A stretch of DNA of 20,044 nucleotides from Pelargonium cotyledonis (GCA_036897625.1 JAYMTA010001437.1:1-20044); one strand, 5' to 3'; numbered from the stretch's first letter, positions 8,282 to 18,306 are shown. Numbers and translations: made by a program. Notes: generated from the sequence alone by a model not told the origin.

Positions 8282-8977
8282 CTTTGTCCGTTGGCGGAAT
8301 CCACGACATCCTCGAGCGAAAACCACGGCATCGTCAGCGAAGACCGTGGCCAGATCTGTGATCGCTGGAGGTCGAAGCGCGAGTCCGTCGACGGATCTGG
8401 GTTCGAGCTCCACCGTCCACCGTCGACGCTTCTCTCCCACCTCCATTCCTTCCCATACGTGCTCATGAGCTCACGGTGGTCTCGGCGGCCTTTCTCTAGC
8501 CCTTGGAGAAGACAAAGCGGGGGTTGATGAACTAACTTCAATTTTTGTAATTTTTGTAAAAAGAAATTGTAATTTGTAGTAATTTTTGGTAAATCTTTTA
8601 TCCATTCTTTGTCAATTATATCATATCAAAGAATTGATTAAGATTTTGGATTTTGGTATTATTGATGAAAATTATATGAAAATTGGGATGATTCCGGCAA
8701 TTTTGTGATGATTCCAGCGAGTTTGTGATGTTTCCGGCCGACGATTTTATGGTGTTTCCAATGGCCTTATTATTTTTTTGGTGACTTTTTTATTATTCCG
8801 GCAACAATTTAATTTTTCCGGTGAAACTATGAGGTTTCCGGCGAATCAATGATTTTTTCGACGAACCATTAGTGAAGATGAAGGGTGTAGTGAAGAGCAA
8901 TTTGGGAATTTAAAAAAAATTGATCATGTGATAGGCACATGTCTCATTTATTAGAATATTCCGTTAACTTTAAAGAA

Positions 8978-9094
8978 AATTTTGGACGGAAAGATGTTTA
9001 ACATAGTTGAGGGTAGCCAATAACTAGTTTCAATAGTTCAGGGTATCCAAAATTAAAAGGTGTTAAATTGGGAGAAGGTACGTGTAATTATCCC
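8978..9094 (-). repeat. Right terminal inverted repeat of the Mutator-like element
   Basis: Read on the minus strand it starts GGGATAATTACACG and ends GTCCAAAATT, matching the left repeat with substitutions throughout. Confidence 0.75.
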
Positions 9095-9126
9095 ATAATA
9101 ATAATAATAACAACAACAACAACAAC
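9095..9126. repeat. (ATA)n(ACA)n microsatellite
   Basis: ATA units pass into ACA units directly beside the Mutator-like element. The ATA part is also its right target-site copy. Confidence 0.85.
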
Positions 9127-9214
9127 TAGACTCAATGTTTGTGCCTTTCTTTCTCTCTGTCGTTTTGAAAGTCGATTATGGTTTTTATTCGGCTATGAAT
9201 GCTCTTAATTTTAG

Positions 9215-9780
9215 AGCGGCGACAATCTCTTGAATTTACATGTAACAAATTGCGGTCTCTCTCGTTTTGATAGCGAGTCTTGCTTTGATAGCAAGTTATG
9301 TTTTGCAGATTTGCGGCGTACATTCGCGGTAGGTTTTTTGGTTGGCATTTGGGGCAGCAAAAGACGATTGCAGAGAAGAAGAATGTGGCTTGGAATTAGG
9401 TGGTGATATGGTCAGAGTCATTAGATCAGACTTCGAATTTTTGTCAGATCAGATGTCATACAAGATGGTGACATGAGACGGTTGGCAGAGCACTCCACGT
9501 GATCGTCTTAAACTTCAAGTGCAATCATTGTCAGTTGTACGTGCTATTCAAGATGGAGACAAAAATTTCAATGCCTTTAATTTGATTATTAATTCAAGTT
9601 GAGGGGAAAGAATCTAATACATTTGGTTTGACCATTCATGATACTTTAGACACTATGGCTCATCACAGGTTTTTTATTTTCGGATTGGTCAACAAACCAA
9701 GTGGTCCATTAGTTATTTAAGTTTTCAATCCGTTTGTGTTTTTTTTTATTATTCAATTTGAAGTGTTAATAAAATAACAA
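9215..9780 (+). repeat. 0.6 kb dispersed repeat, copy 2 (upstream of GNOM)
   Basis: The partner of 2520-3170 in the same orientation. A coding-like remnant at about 9490-9603 reads DRLKLQVQSLSVVRAIQ, then DGDKNFNAFNLIINSS and a stop; upstream in that frame there is another stop, so this copy is broken. It ends roughly 70 bp before the GNOM leader, so it may now supply part of the GNOM upstream region. Confidence 0.6.
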
Positions 9781-9844
9781 TTTTTGTGTTAAAATCAATA
9801 ATAAGTTTTTAAATTACAAATTTCTCCTTCTCCTACTTACATTT

Positions 9845-9920
9845 TCTCATCTGAGTCCTCTCTCTTCGCTCGCACTCGCACACAGTTCCTGGACGAATCA
9901 CGATTCCTGGATCCACAGAG
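9845..9920 (+). other. GNOM non-coding leader exon 1 (start approximate)
   Basis: A CT-rich, ATG-free stretch (TCCTCTCTCTTCGCTCGCAC) ends CACAGAG followed by GTAAGCC at 9921, a strong plant 5' splice site. No TATA box is seen; the CT-rich tract looks like a Y-patch. The start position is an estimate. Confidence 0.6.
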
Positions 9921-11296
9921 GTAAGCCATTCGTGTCGATCTCCTTCTTCTTCTTCGATTCATGCTCAATTTCGCTTTCCTATAGTCCCTTCGATTCTATT
10001 TTCGTTCGATTTCAATTCTGTTTCCATTTCCGTTTTCTTCAAATTCAACGCCTGTTTGTTTGGTTGCCGAGAGAATTCCATCAGAAAATAGGCACAGATT
10101 GAAATTACTTTTACCTTTTTATATCTCCGATGAAAATGTGATGATCTTAGTTAGGCCAGAAACACTTGTGCTGTGACTTTACTTGAATCCTGATCTGAAT
10201 CTTGTTACGTTTGATTTGTGATTCGATGCATATGTTGTTTTTTCACTGAAACTGAATCTCTGAACAAGTTTCAAGGTACCAGACTGTCATGTTGCTCTAT
10301 TTTGTTTCATCAACAATTGTAAAAGACACATGAACTCAGCCTCTCAGTAACAGCTCATTTGTGCTCTACAAATAGTGAGAGTTCAATCATTAATAACCAA
10401 CCATTTGGTCTTCATTAATAAGGAATTGGGTCCTGATCTGGATCAGTTCGGTTAGCGATGGATCTGCATTTGATGAGAAGGGAGGAAGAGTGGTGCTAGA
10501 GGTTATGTTTTAGGGATGCTGATTAAGAGTGAGGAAGAAGCCTTGTTAGGAAGGTTTTGACTTTTGAGCTTGGGAAGGATTATTGAATCTTCAGCCCAAT
10601 TTGAACTAAAAGTTGAATTTTTTAGCTGGCAATCCCCATGTTCTTTAGTGTTGTCGGTCTATATCAATCACAATGGAATTGACAGGTTTTGGTTGCAGTT
10701 GAAATTTAAGCTTGTCTTTTCGGGAGTCTCCTAACAAACTGTGGAATATATCGAGTAGAAACATAGATAATTTTTTTTTTCTGCCATTAGCGTCAAGTAG
10801 GTGGTTAGATCTTCACTGGCGTTTGGATTATATATTTGTTCAGGAATGAAATCAAGAATGAGAATGAGAATGAGATTTCCCATTTGTTCATACTATAATC
10901 AAAGCTCTATCTAGTTGTGCTTATTTATTTGTTATGTTTCTTAAATTTAACTATCGTTCTTTTGTTGTAGTGTTCAGTGGTCTATTATACTTGTTTTTTC
11001 CTCAATATCTCACATTTGTGTGTTGGCTTTAGTTTACATTATTTTCTTCCTTTTTATTCAGGTATTACCTTTTGTTTTTCCCAATGAAATTAGGGTTTTT
11101 GGGGTTCTGTCATATCTGAATGCTCAATAAACTCGGACACTTTTACTCATGAATTATGTTTGTTTTCTGTTCCATGTATCTTGAATATCTCTGAGATTGC
11201 TTGTCGTATGAATAGGAAAATTCTGAATTTGGATTTTATGCACACACACAAAAGGTGTATTTGGGATATCAAATTCCTAATAATATGTTTGTATAG
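9921..11296 (+). other. GNOM 5'-leader intron, about 1.4 kb
   Basis: It starts GTAAGCC. The likely acceptor is TTTGTATAG at 11296 after a T/A-rich stretch; CCAG at 11333 and CCTCAG at 11347 are alternatives. The intron is T-rich with no protein-like frame. A short fragment near 10838-10875 with GGCGTTTGGATTA and repeated GAATGA units resembles the MITE end in the RPN6 leader intron. Confidence 0.55.
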
Positions 11297-11320
11297 GTCA
11301 TATCAATCGATACTGAAGGA

Positions 11321-11356
11321 ATGCTTCGGCCAGGTTTCTGCGCCTCAGAGATGTAG
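11321..11356 (+). promoter_or_regulatory. Upstream ORF 1 in the GNOM leader
   Basis: ATG to TAG encodes 11 residues, MLRPGFCASEM, with G at -3. It is in the mature leader if the acceptor at 11296 is used. Upstream ORFs usually lower translation of the main frame. No evidence of peptide conservation is available from this window. Confidence 0.4.
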
Positions 11357-11358
11357 CC

Positions 11359-11376
11359 ATGGCTTTATATACATAA
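11359..11376 (+). promoter_or_regulatory. Upstream ORF 2 in the GNOM leader
   Basis: Five codons (MALYT) and a stop, starting in a near-ideal context, GCCATGG. The stop lies 55 bp before the GNOM ATG, short for efficient reinitiation. It remains in the mRNA whichever of the three acceptor candidates is used. Confidence 0.45.
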
Positions 11377-11431
11377 TAGTTGTGTAAGCCGAGATAGAAT
11401 TTAGGTTCCTTAAAGAGAATTTTGAAGAATT

Positions 11432-14400
11432 ATGGGACGACTAAAGCTTCAATCTGGAATCAAGTCTGAAGAACAACAAGATGACTTCGGCACAACCTCT
11501 TCTATTCAAGCTACTTTGGCATGCGCGATAAATACAGAAATAGGTGCAGCATTGGCAGTCATGAGGAGGAATGTCAGATGGGGAGGTCGTTATATGTCAG
11601 GTGATGATCAGCTAGAGCACCCCCTGATTCGGTCTTTCAAGGACCTCCGGAAGCAAATCTTTACATGGAAGCATGAGTGGAATGCCATCAGTCCTGTATT
11701 GTATCTCCAGCCATTTTTGGACGTGATCCGATCAGATGAAACCGGTGCTCCCATTACTGGTGTTGCCTTGTCATCTATATACAAGATTTTGAATCTTGAT
11801 GTTATTGATCAGAATACGGTTAATGTTGTAGATGCAATGCACTTGATTGTTGATGGGGTAACTGGCTGCCGGTTTGAGGTGACTGATCCTGCATCAGAAG
11901 AAGTAGTTCTAATGAAAATACTTCAGGTTCTTCTAGCTTGTATGAAAACTAAAGCATCAGTTTTGTTGAGTAATCAGCATGTTTGCACCATACTGAACAC
12001 TTGTTTCCGCATAGTTCATCAAGCAGGAACTAAAGGTGAGTTGCTACAGCGGATAGCTCGGCAGGCAATGCATGAACTTATTAGGTGTATTTTCTTGCAC
12101 CTACCTAATATTGAAAACACGCAACGTGCATTGGTTAATGGAGACACTACTATTGGCCCCGAGGTATGAGAATATATTCTATTCATCTTCTTTGATTTGC
12201 ATTATCTCATTTTCTTATGATTTATTGTTGGGAAGTGGAAGGGAAGAATAGGTACTATTCGTACGAAAGGAAATATTAAAGAAATGATTACATATGTTTT
12301 ATATTAGGTGTCTATCCCTAAGCCTGGGAATGGTTACTTATGAAACTGAAGTTTCCTTTGTATTCATACTTCATAGCAACTTACAGCGTAGATATCACCT
12401 TGTTTTGTTTTTCTTTCTCTCTTCTTTTTGCTTAGGGGCTTTTGAGGGACAGTTGCAGGGGTTTTTCATCTTCTACTCTGAAATGTAATTTTGTTGGCCT
12501 CCAAAAATATGAGCCATAGTTAAGCTCTATCTAGTATTTAGTATATTGGTAGATTATATGGCTATATTTTGTGAAATTGAAAATTTCAAGGAGGATTTGT
12601 CACTGAGAATCTTTTGGACCTCAACCTTGGGTATTTATCGGTCAATTCAATGGTGTGGAATTATAAATTTTTGTTTGAACTAAAAACTTAGCCAGGGCAC
12701 CATTTCTTTATTTAACTGAATATAGTTGTTTCACGTGCAGATGATTGGGCTAGATAGTAATCATGATTTTGGAAGTAAGCAGCTAGAGAATGGCAATGGG
12801 AGCTCAGAATATGATGGACAATCATCCTCTGTAAGTCTTTCCAATGCCATAGATATGGTGGCAGCTGAGCTGGATGAAAATACAGCTGGAGCTGGTAGTG
12901 GGAAGGAATCCGTTTCATATGATATGCATCTAATGATGCAGCCATTTGGGGTCCCTTGCATGGTGGAGATATTTCAATTCTTGTGCTCATTGTTAAATGT
13001 TGTTGAGAATATGGAAACAGGTCCAAGATCAAATACCTTAGCGTTTGAGGAAGATGTGCCTCTTTTTGCATTGGGTCTGATCAATTCAGCTATTGAACTG
13101 GCTGGACCATCCATTTGTCATCATCCTAGGTTATTAAGTTTGATTCGGGATGAATTGTTCCGTAACTTGATTCAGTTTGGCCTGTCAATGAGTCCACTTA
13201 TTCTTTCACTGGTGTGTAGCATTGTACTCAATCTGTATCACCATCTTCGTACTGAATTGAAATTACAGTTTGAGGCTTTCTTTTCCTGTGTGATTTTGAG
13301 GCTTGCACAAAGTAGATATGGGGCCTCACACTTGCAGCAGGAAGTCGTCATGGAAGCTCTTGTTGACTTCTGCCGGCAGCAAACATTTATGGTGGAGATG
13401 TATGCTAACTTGGATTGTGACATAACTTGCAGCAATGTGTTTGAAGACCTTGCTAATTTGTTGTCAAAGAGTGCATTTCCGGTGAACTGTCCTTTATCTG
13501 CAATGCATACTCTTGCGCTGGAAGGTTTGATTTCTATTATTCAGGGAATGGCCGAGAGAACAGACAGAGCCTCTGTTAGTTTAGAACAGTCTCCAGTAAG
13601 TCTTGAGGAGTATACCCAGTTCTGGACTGCAAAGTGCGACAACTATAGTGATCCTAATCATTGGGTTCCATTTGTCCGCCAAAAGAAGTACATCAAAAGA
13701 CGATTGATGATTGGAGTGGATCATTTTAATCGTGACCCTAAAAAGGGGCTGGAGTTTCTCCAAGGAACGCATCTCTTGCCTGAAAAACTTGACCCCCAAA
13801 GCGTGGCTTGCTTTTTCAGGTACACTGCTGGGTTAGATAAGAATCTTATTGGAGATTTTCTGGGAAATCACGATGAGTTTTGTATTCAGGTTCTTCATGA
13901 ATTTGCTTGGACATTTGATTTCCAGGGCATGAATTTAGATACTGCACTTCGGTTGTTCTTGGAAACTTTCCGTCTTCCTGGAGAATCACAAAAGATCCAG
14001 AGGGTGCTTGAGGCATTTTCGGAGAGATACTATGAACAATCACCTCAAATTCTAGCTAACAAGGATGCTGCTCTCTTGCTGTCGTATTCAATTATAATGT
14101 TGAATACCGACCAGCATAATGTGCAAGTAAAGAAGAAAATGACACAGGAGGATTTTATCCGGAATAATAGGCACATCAATGGCGGTAGTGATCTGCCTCG
14201 AGAATTTTTATCTGAGCTCTATCACTCAATTTGCAAGAATGAGATCCGCACAATCCCGGAACAAGGTGCAGGGTTTCCTGAAATGACGCCAAGCCGTTGG
14301 ATTGATCTGATGCACAAATCCATGAAAACTGCGCCCTTCATCGTGTGTGATACCAAAGCCCACCTTGACCATGATATGTTTTCTATAATATCAGGCCCAA

Positions 14401-16349
14401 CCATTGCTGCTATCTCTGTAGTATTTGATCATGCCGAATATGAGGATGTTTACCAAACATGTATTGATGGATTCTTAGCTGTTGCAAAGATTGCAGCGTG
14501 CCATCATCTTGAAGACGTAATTGATGATTTGATTGTGTCTCTTTGTAAGTTCACAACCCTCTTGGATCAATCATCGATTGAGGAACCTATACTAGCTCTT
14601 GGTGATGACCCAAAAGCACAAATGGCTACAATGACGGTCTTCAATATAGCAAATACATATGGTGATTATATTCGCTCGGGTTGGAGAAATATTCTGGATT
14701 GCATCTTGAGATTGCACAAGCTTGGTCTTCTTCCTGCTTGTGTGGCTAATGATGCAGCGGATGGATCAGAGCTTGCTTCTGACCCTGGGCATGGGAAGCG
14801 TGTTACAAATTCATCTTTGGTTCCTAAACCATTTGTAGGTACTGCAAGGAGATCCTTCGGATTGATGGACAGGTTCACTCAGCTGTTATATACGGAGGAG
14901 CCAATATTTCAACCTAGTGAAGAACAACTTGCTGCTCACCAACGCGCTGTACAGACAGTTCAGAAGTGTCACATTGACAGCATATTTACTGAAAGCAAAT
15001 TCCTACAAGCGGAGTCTCTGTTGCAGCTTTCTAGAGCACTCATCTTGGCTGCAGGACGATCTCAGAAATCGAATAGCTCTCCAGATGATGAAGATACTGC
15101 AGTTTTCTGTCTGGAATTCCTGATTGCGGTAACCTTGAACAACAGGGACAGGATTGTACTTCTTTGGCAGGGTGTTTATGATCACATTGCTAATATCGTT
15201 CACTCGACTGTGACGCCTTGTGCGTTGATCGAAAAGGCTGTTTTTGGACTCCTTCGGATCTGTCACAGGTTGCTACCCTATAAAGAAAACTTAGCAGATG
15301 ATCTTTTGAAGTCACTGCAACTCGTGTTGAAGCTTGATGCTCAGGTTGCTGATGAATATTGTGAGCAAATCACACAAGAAGTCGGTCGCCTTGTGAAAGC
15401 TAATGCTGCTCACATCAGATCCCAAACGGGTTGGCGCACCATTATAACCCTACTCTCTATCACAGCTCGGCATCCAGATGCTTCTGAAGCAGGATTCAAC
15501 GTGTTATTGTTTATTATGTCTAATGGGGCCCACTTGCTTCCGGCCAACTACTCTCTCTCTGTTGATGCAGCGAGGCAGTTTGCAGAGTCACGTATACAGG
15601 CAGAGCGGTCTCTTCAGGCACTCGATCTCATGGCAGGGTCTGTTGATTGTTTAGTGAGGTGGAGCCGCGAGGCCAAGGAAGCGATGGAGGAGGAGGAAGC
15701 TTCAAAAATGAGTCAAGATATTGGTCAGATGTGGCTGAGGCTTGTGCTGGGAGTGAGAAAAGTTTGTTTGGATCAGAGAGAAGAAGTTCGATATAACGCA
15801 CTGTTGACACTGCAGAGATGCTTCACTGGAACGGAATCAATTCGTCTTCCTATGAATTTATGGATGCAGTTTTTAGATCAGGTAATCTTCACAATGCTCG
15901 ATGACTTGATCAGGATTGCTCAGGAACAGTCCCAGAAAGATTACCGAAACATGGAAGCTACTTTGATTCTCGCAGTGAAGATCATGTTGAAAGTGTTTCT
16001 TCAGTTGCTTCCCGACCTCTCACAGTCAGAAACTTTCGGCAAAATATGGTTGGGCGTTGCAAGCCGGATGGAAGTATACGTGAAGGCGAAAGCGAGAGGC
16101 AAGAGGAACGAGAAGCTGCAAGAAATGATTCCCGAGCTTCTGAAGAACACGTTGCTTGTGATGAAGGCAACAGGCGTGCAGAGAAACACCCTAGATGGAG
16201 ATAGCTCCTGGGAACAAGCGCGGGTGCACGTGAACAACATTGCTCCTTCGTTGCAGGATGAGGTTTTCCATGATCAAGACCCTGAACAGCCTCAGCATGA
16301 ACACGTTGAATCAGGTGGATCTCTGGTGTCTGAGGAGACGAGCAAATGA
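11432..16349 (+). CDS. GNOM: ARF guanine-nucleotide exchange factor GNOM (GBF1/Gea family)
   Basis: Spliced CDS, 11432-12163 joined to 12741-16349, 1446 residues (Arabidopsis GNOM 1451). It exchanges GDP for GTP on ARF GTPases at Golgi/endosome membranes, supporting vesicle formation and PIN auxin-carrier recycling. The N-terminus MGRLKLQSGIKS and NVRWGGRYMSGDDQLEH are GNOM hallmarks. Order: DCB domain (about 1-230, dimerisation), variable linker (about 232-300), HUS domain with NLDCD at 467-471, Sec7 domain (about 557-750), then HDS regions. The Sec7 catalytic glutamate is E659 in FRLPGESQKIQ, corresponding to Arabidopsis E658. M697 in SYSIIMLNTDQHN corresponds to the brefeldin A-sensitive M696. 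The start has A at -3 and G at +4 and matches the family N-terminus. Compared with Arabidopsis, three residues are missing near FTQLLYTEEP, in the post-Sec7 linker. GNL1 paralogs exist in plants, but overall identity favours GNOM. The frame is intact. Confidence 0.95.
12164..12740 (+). other. GNOM coding intron, phase 0
   Basis: The exon ends CCCGAG with GTATGAG following; the acceptor is TTTCACGTGCAG at 12740, and the next codon is ATG (M245). It interrupts the DCB-HUS linker. It is T-rich and contains in-frame stops soon after both ends, so retention would truncate the protein at about residue 245. Confidence 0.9.
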
Positions 16350-16735
16350 AACAACGGGCTCGATGGCAAGCTCTGATTCACATTTTTCTTGAGGTACTCT
16401 TTCGTGTTTCGACTCGTTAGATTTACATCAAGTTAATCACATGAAACCTTATACCTGGATCCTGCAATACCATATAGTGTCGAGTTCATGGAAACTTTAG
16501 ATTAATTTGTTATGAAAATTTATTTCAATATAGTTGAGCTTATATATTGTTTCAGAACAGTGTCATTTTGTGATCCATTTCCATGTAACATATTTGTAAG
16601 TGTAAGGTGGTTGGTATTTTTTTGTTTGAGAGTTTCTAATGTTATCATTTTTAAAGTGAAATGTCCAATATCAAGTCTCTTGGTAGATGTGATTTTCCCA
16701 CAAATGTTGTTTTGGAGCTGCAGAACATTTTTAAA
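16350..16735 (+). other. GNOM 3' UTR and downstream spacer
   Basis: T-rich sequence after the TGA stop. Runs such as TTTGTTATGAAAATT (16506) and the TTGTAAGTGTAAGG region (16593) could hold the cleavage signals, but no single site stands out. No gene in this stretch. Confidence 0.4.
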
Positions 16736-16749
16736 GTAAAAACCCTCGT

Positions 16750-17060
16750 CTTTCCATCTAAAATTTGGCTATCTGAAGTATGTCAAACATCTTTTCGTCC
16801 AAAATTTTCGTTAAAGTTAACGGAATAATCCAATAAACGAGGCATGTAACCAACACATAACAAATCCAAAATTGCCCTTCACTAAACCTTCTTCTCCATC
16901 AATGGCTCACCGGAAAATCAATGCTTTTCTGAAAAATTCAATGTCTCGCCGGAAACTTCATAGTTCCATCGGAAAAATTAAATTGTAACCGGAATCATAA
17001 AAATTTCACTGAAAACACCATAAAATCGCCGGAATCATCACATATTGGCCGAAATTTGAG
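16750..17060 (-). mobile_element. Truncated relative of the Mutator-like element
   Basis: The plus strand here matches the reverse complement of about 8690-9040. Shared blocks are AAACATCTTT(T/C)CGTCCAAAA, TTAAAGTTAACGGAAT, CGCCGGAAAC(T/C)TCATAGTT, CGGAAAAATTAAATTGT and ACACCATAAAATCG. The outermost part of the terminal repeat is missing or rearranged, with an apparent 30 bp deletion near 16779, and there is no matching second terminus. It is an inverted, broken family member, diverged enough to be an independent insertion. It lies about 400 bp past the GNOM stop. Confidence 0.7.
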
Positions 17061-17902
17061 TTATTTGTTTGCCTATTTTGGTTCATTTAATCAAATTTCC
17101 ATATCCAAAATTGTTGTAAAACAAAAACAAAAGAATCCCTAACTGAATCCTAAATTTCTTTTGAGATCTCGAATTCGAGTCTCTTTACTAGCTAATGGTA
17201 TGATATTTTTTTATTTTAGTTTAAAGGTCGTTTTTGTATATGGTATAATTTTATATATAACTAGATGAAGACCCCATGCAATGCACGTAGGGCGTTTATG
17301 GTCCAAAAAATTTTCGGTTTAAATATTGTATATTAACAAATATAAAATATAGCTTGAACAAAAGATGGTTGTTCGTGACAATAATAAATACATAACATAA
17401 TCTAGAGCAACAAAAAAATCATTTTAATATAGAGCAACAGTGATAAATGGTTGTTCACTTGATTTAGCATTATAAGTTAGTCAAGTGGTTTAAACTTATG
17501 ACATATCTTAGATTTAATTTGTCTGACAAATGGTTTATCCATGAGTTGGGCTAAGCGAACTCGATTCAATGGGCACATTGGTTTAAACTCGTATTGCTAT
17601 GAAAAACTAAACATATTTAACATGCATTTAACTTATTAAATATTTGAACTCATAGGTGATTTTAGTTAACAAAATTACCAAAATTCAATTTTACTAACAG
17701 AATTAGTTTTTTTAACCCAAAGTTGCTTGGGTCGGTGTTTTATGTTTAACTTTAGTAATTTGAATTTCATTCTTATATTAAGGATAATTTACTTAATGAT
17801 TTAAGTCTTTCATACCTGAGTAAGTGTATATTACTAATATATAAACATTTATATATGGTATATTCTCTCTTGTTTAATGTTATTAGGAAATATATATATA
17901 TA
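17061..17902. other. Intergenic, no gene recognised
   Basis: AT-rich and non-coding. A degenerate palindrome ACCCCATGCAATGCACGTAGG near 17271-17291 resembles a motif seen in some dispersed plant repeats. A (TA)n run at about 17891-17906 leads into the foldback element. Confidence 0.5.
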
Positions 17903-18103
17903 TATATCAGTAGACTGATATAAAGTTATTTCAGTTAAACAAATAAGGTGATGACACCTCATTTAAAATCATGGATCCGGGCGGGTCGCTCCGCTCCCAC
18001 AAATTCAATTGGATGGGTATAAGTGATTTTAAATGAAGTGTCATCACATCATTGGTTTTGTTAAGTTGCAACTGATGTAACTTTATATCAGTCAACTGAT
18101 ATA
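17903..18103. mobile_element. Foldback MITE, about 200 bp
   Basis: The left arm (17903-17971) and the reverse complement of the right arm (18024-18103) share TATATCAGT(A/T)GACTGATAT, AAAGTTA, GTGATGACAC(C/T)TCATTT and AAAATCA in order. Arms are about 70-80 bp with small indels, around a 52 nt loop that is strikingly GC-rich at its start (CCGGGCGGGTCGCTCCGC). No coding capacity. Flanks are TA-rich, so a TA target duplication cannot be told from background. The superfamily is uncertain. Confidence 0.75.
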
Positions 18104-18112
18104 CATTTTACC

Positions 18113-18138
18113 CTATATATATACACACACACACACAC
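18113..18138. repeat. (TA)n(CA)n microsatellite
   Basis: A compound dinucleotide run just beyond the foldback element. Confidence 0.85.
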
Positions 18139-18159
18139 GTTAATTAATAACTTTAGTTC

Positions 18160-18306
18160 GTTCTCTAAAGGATGACACAATGGACAAGACACACATCTTT
18201 ATGTGGGAAGTCGTGTGTTCAAATTTCAGTGCGTTGGATGAGGGGAAATTTTGGATTAAAATAGGAGAGTTACCCCTATTGTATAGGTCAACTTTTTAAA
18301 AAATAA
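18160..18306 (+). mobile_element. tRNA-derived SINE with 14 bp target-site duplication
   Basis: It is flanked by AATAACTTTAGTTC at 18146-18159 and again at 18307-18320. The duplication may extend to TTCT with one indel. The head has a box A-like TGGACAAGACAC (18181-18192) and a degenerate box B GTTCAAATTTC (18217-18227). The body includes GGATTAAAATAGGAGAG and CCCCTATTGTATAGGTCAAC, and the 3' end is a short T-rich then A-rich tail. Target duplication, polymerase III-like head and A-rich end together define a SINE. The same sequence recurs at about 901-1063 (minus) and, truncated, at 2222-2345 (plus). It would depend on LINE machinery for movement. Confidence 0.8.

Larger units (their letters stand above)
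7761..9094. mobile_element. Non-autonomous Mutator-like element, 1334 bp
   Basis: The terminal inverted repeats of about 117 bp (7761-7878 and 8978-9094) match at roughly three quarters of positions by eye. Shared blocks are ATAATTACAC, TTTAACAC, TATTGAAACTA, CAAA/AAACAT and GTCCAAAATT. Immediately outside, 7752-7760 and 9095-9103 both read ATAATAATA, a 9 bp direct repeat as expected for Mutator superfamily insertion. The site lies in a trinucleotide repeat, so slippage could mimic it. The interior has a GC-richer core (8040-8530) with degenerate GACGCCG(G/A)CCAAA units and a right part with many TTCCGGC motifs. No transposase domain is seen, so movement would need a partner. A diverged inverted relative of its right part lies at 16750-17060. 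Confidence 0.75.

Noticed and set aside
8142-8527. Overlapping open frames on both strands (about 100 residues)
   Set aside because: They fall in the GC-rich internal repeats of the Mutator-like element. Several frames are open at once, which is a composition effect. Kept only as element interior.
10128-10198. Possible box C/D snoRNA in the GNOM leader intron (GTGATGA near 10138, CTGA near 10190)
   Set aside because: Spacing is short, no convincing terminal stem, no C'/D' pair and no recognised guide. Both boxes are common by chance.
12726-12740. GNOM exon 2 starting at the open frame's first codon (12726)
   Set aside because: These bases are the intron end (TTTCACGTGCAG); the frame is open by chance. 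The exon starts at 12741.
12712-16240. Many 60-119 residue minus-strand open frames opposite GNOM
   Set aside because: They are antisense shadows of the conserved GNOM coding sequence with no independent protein signal.
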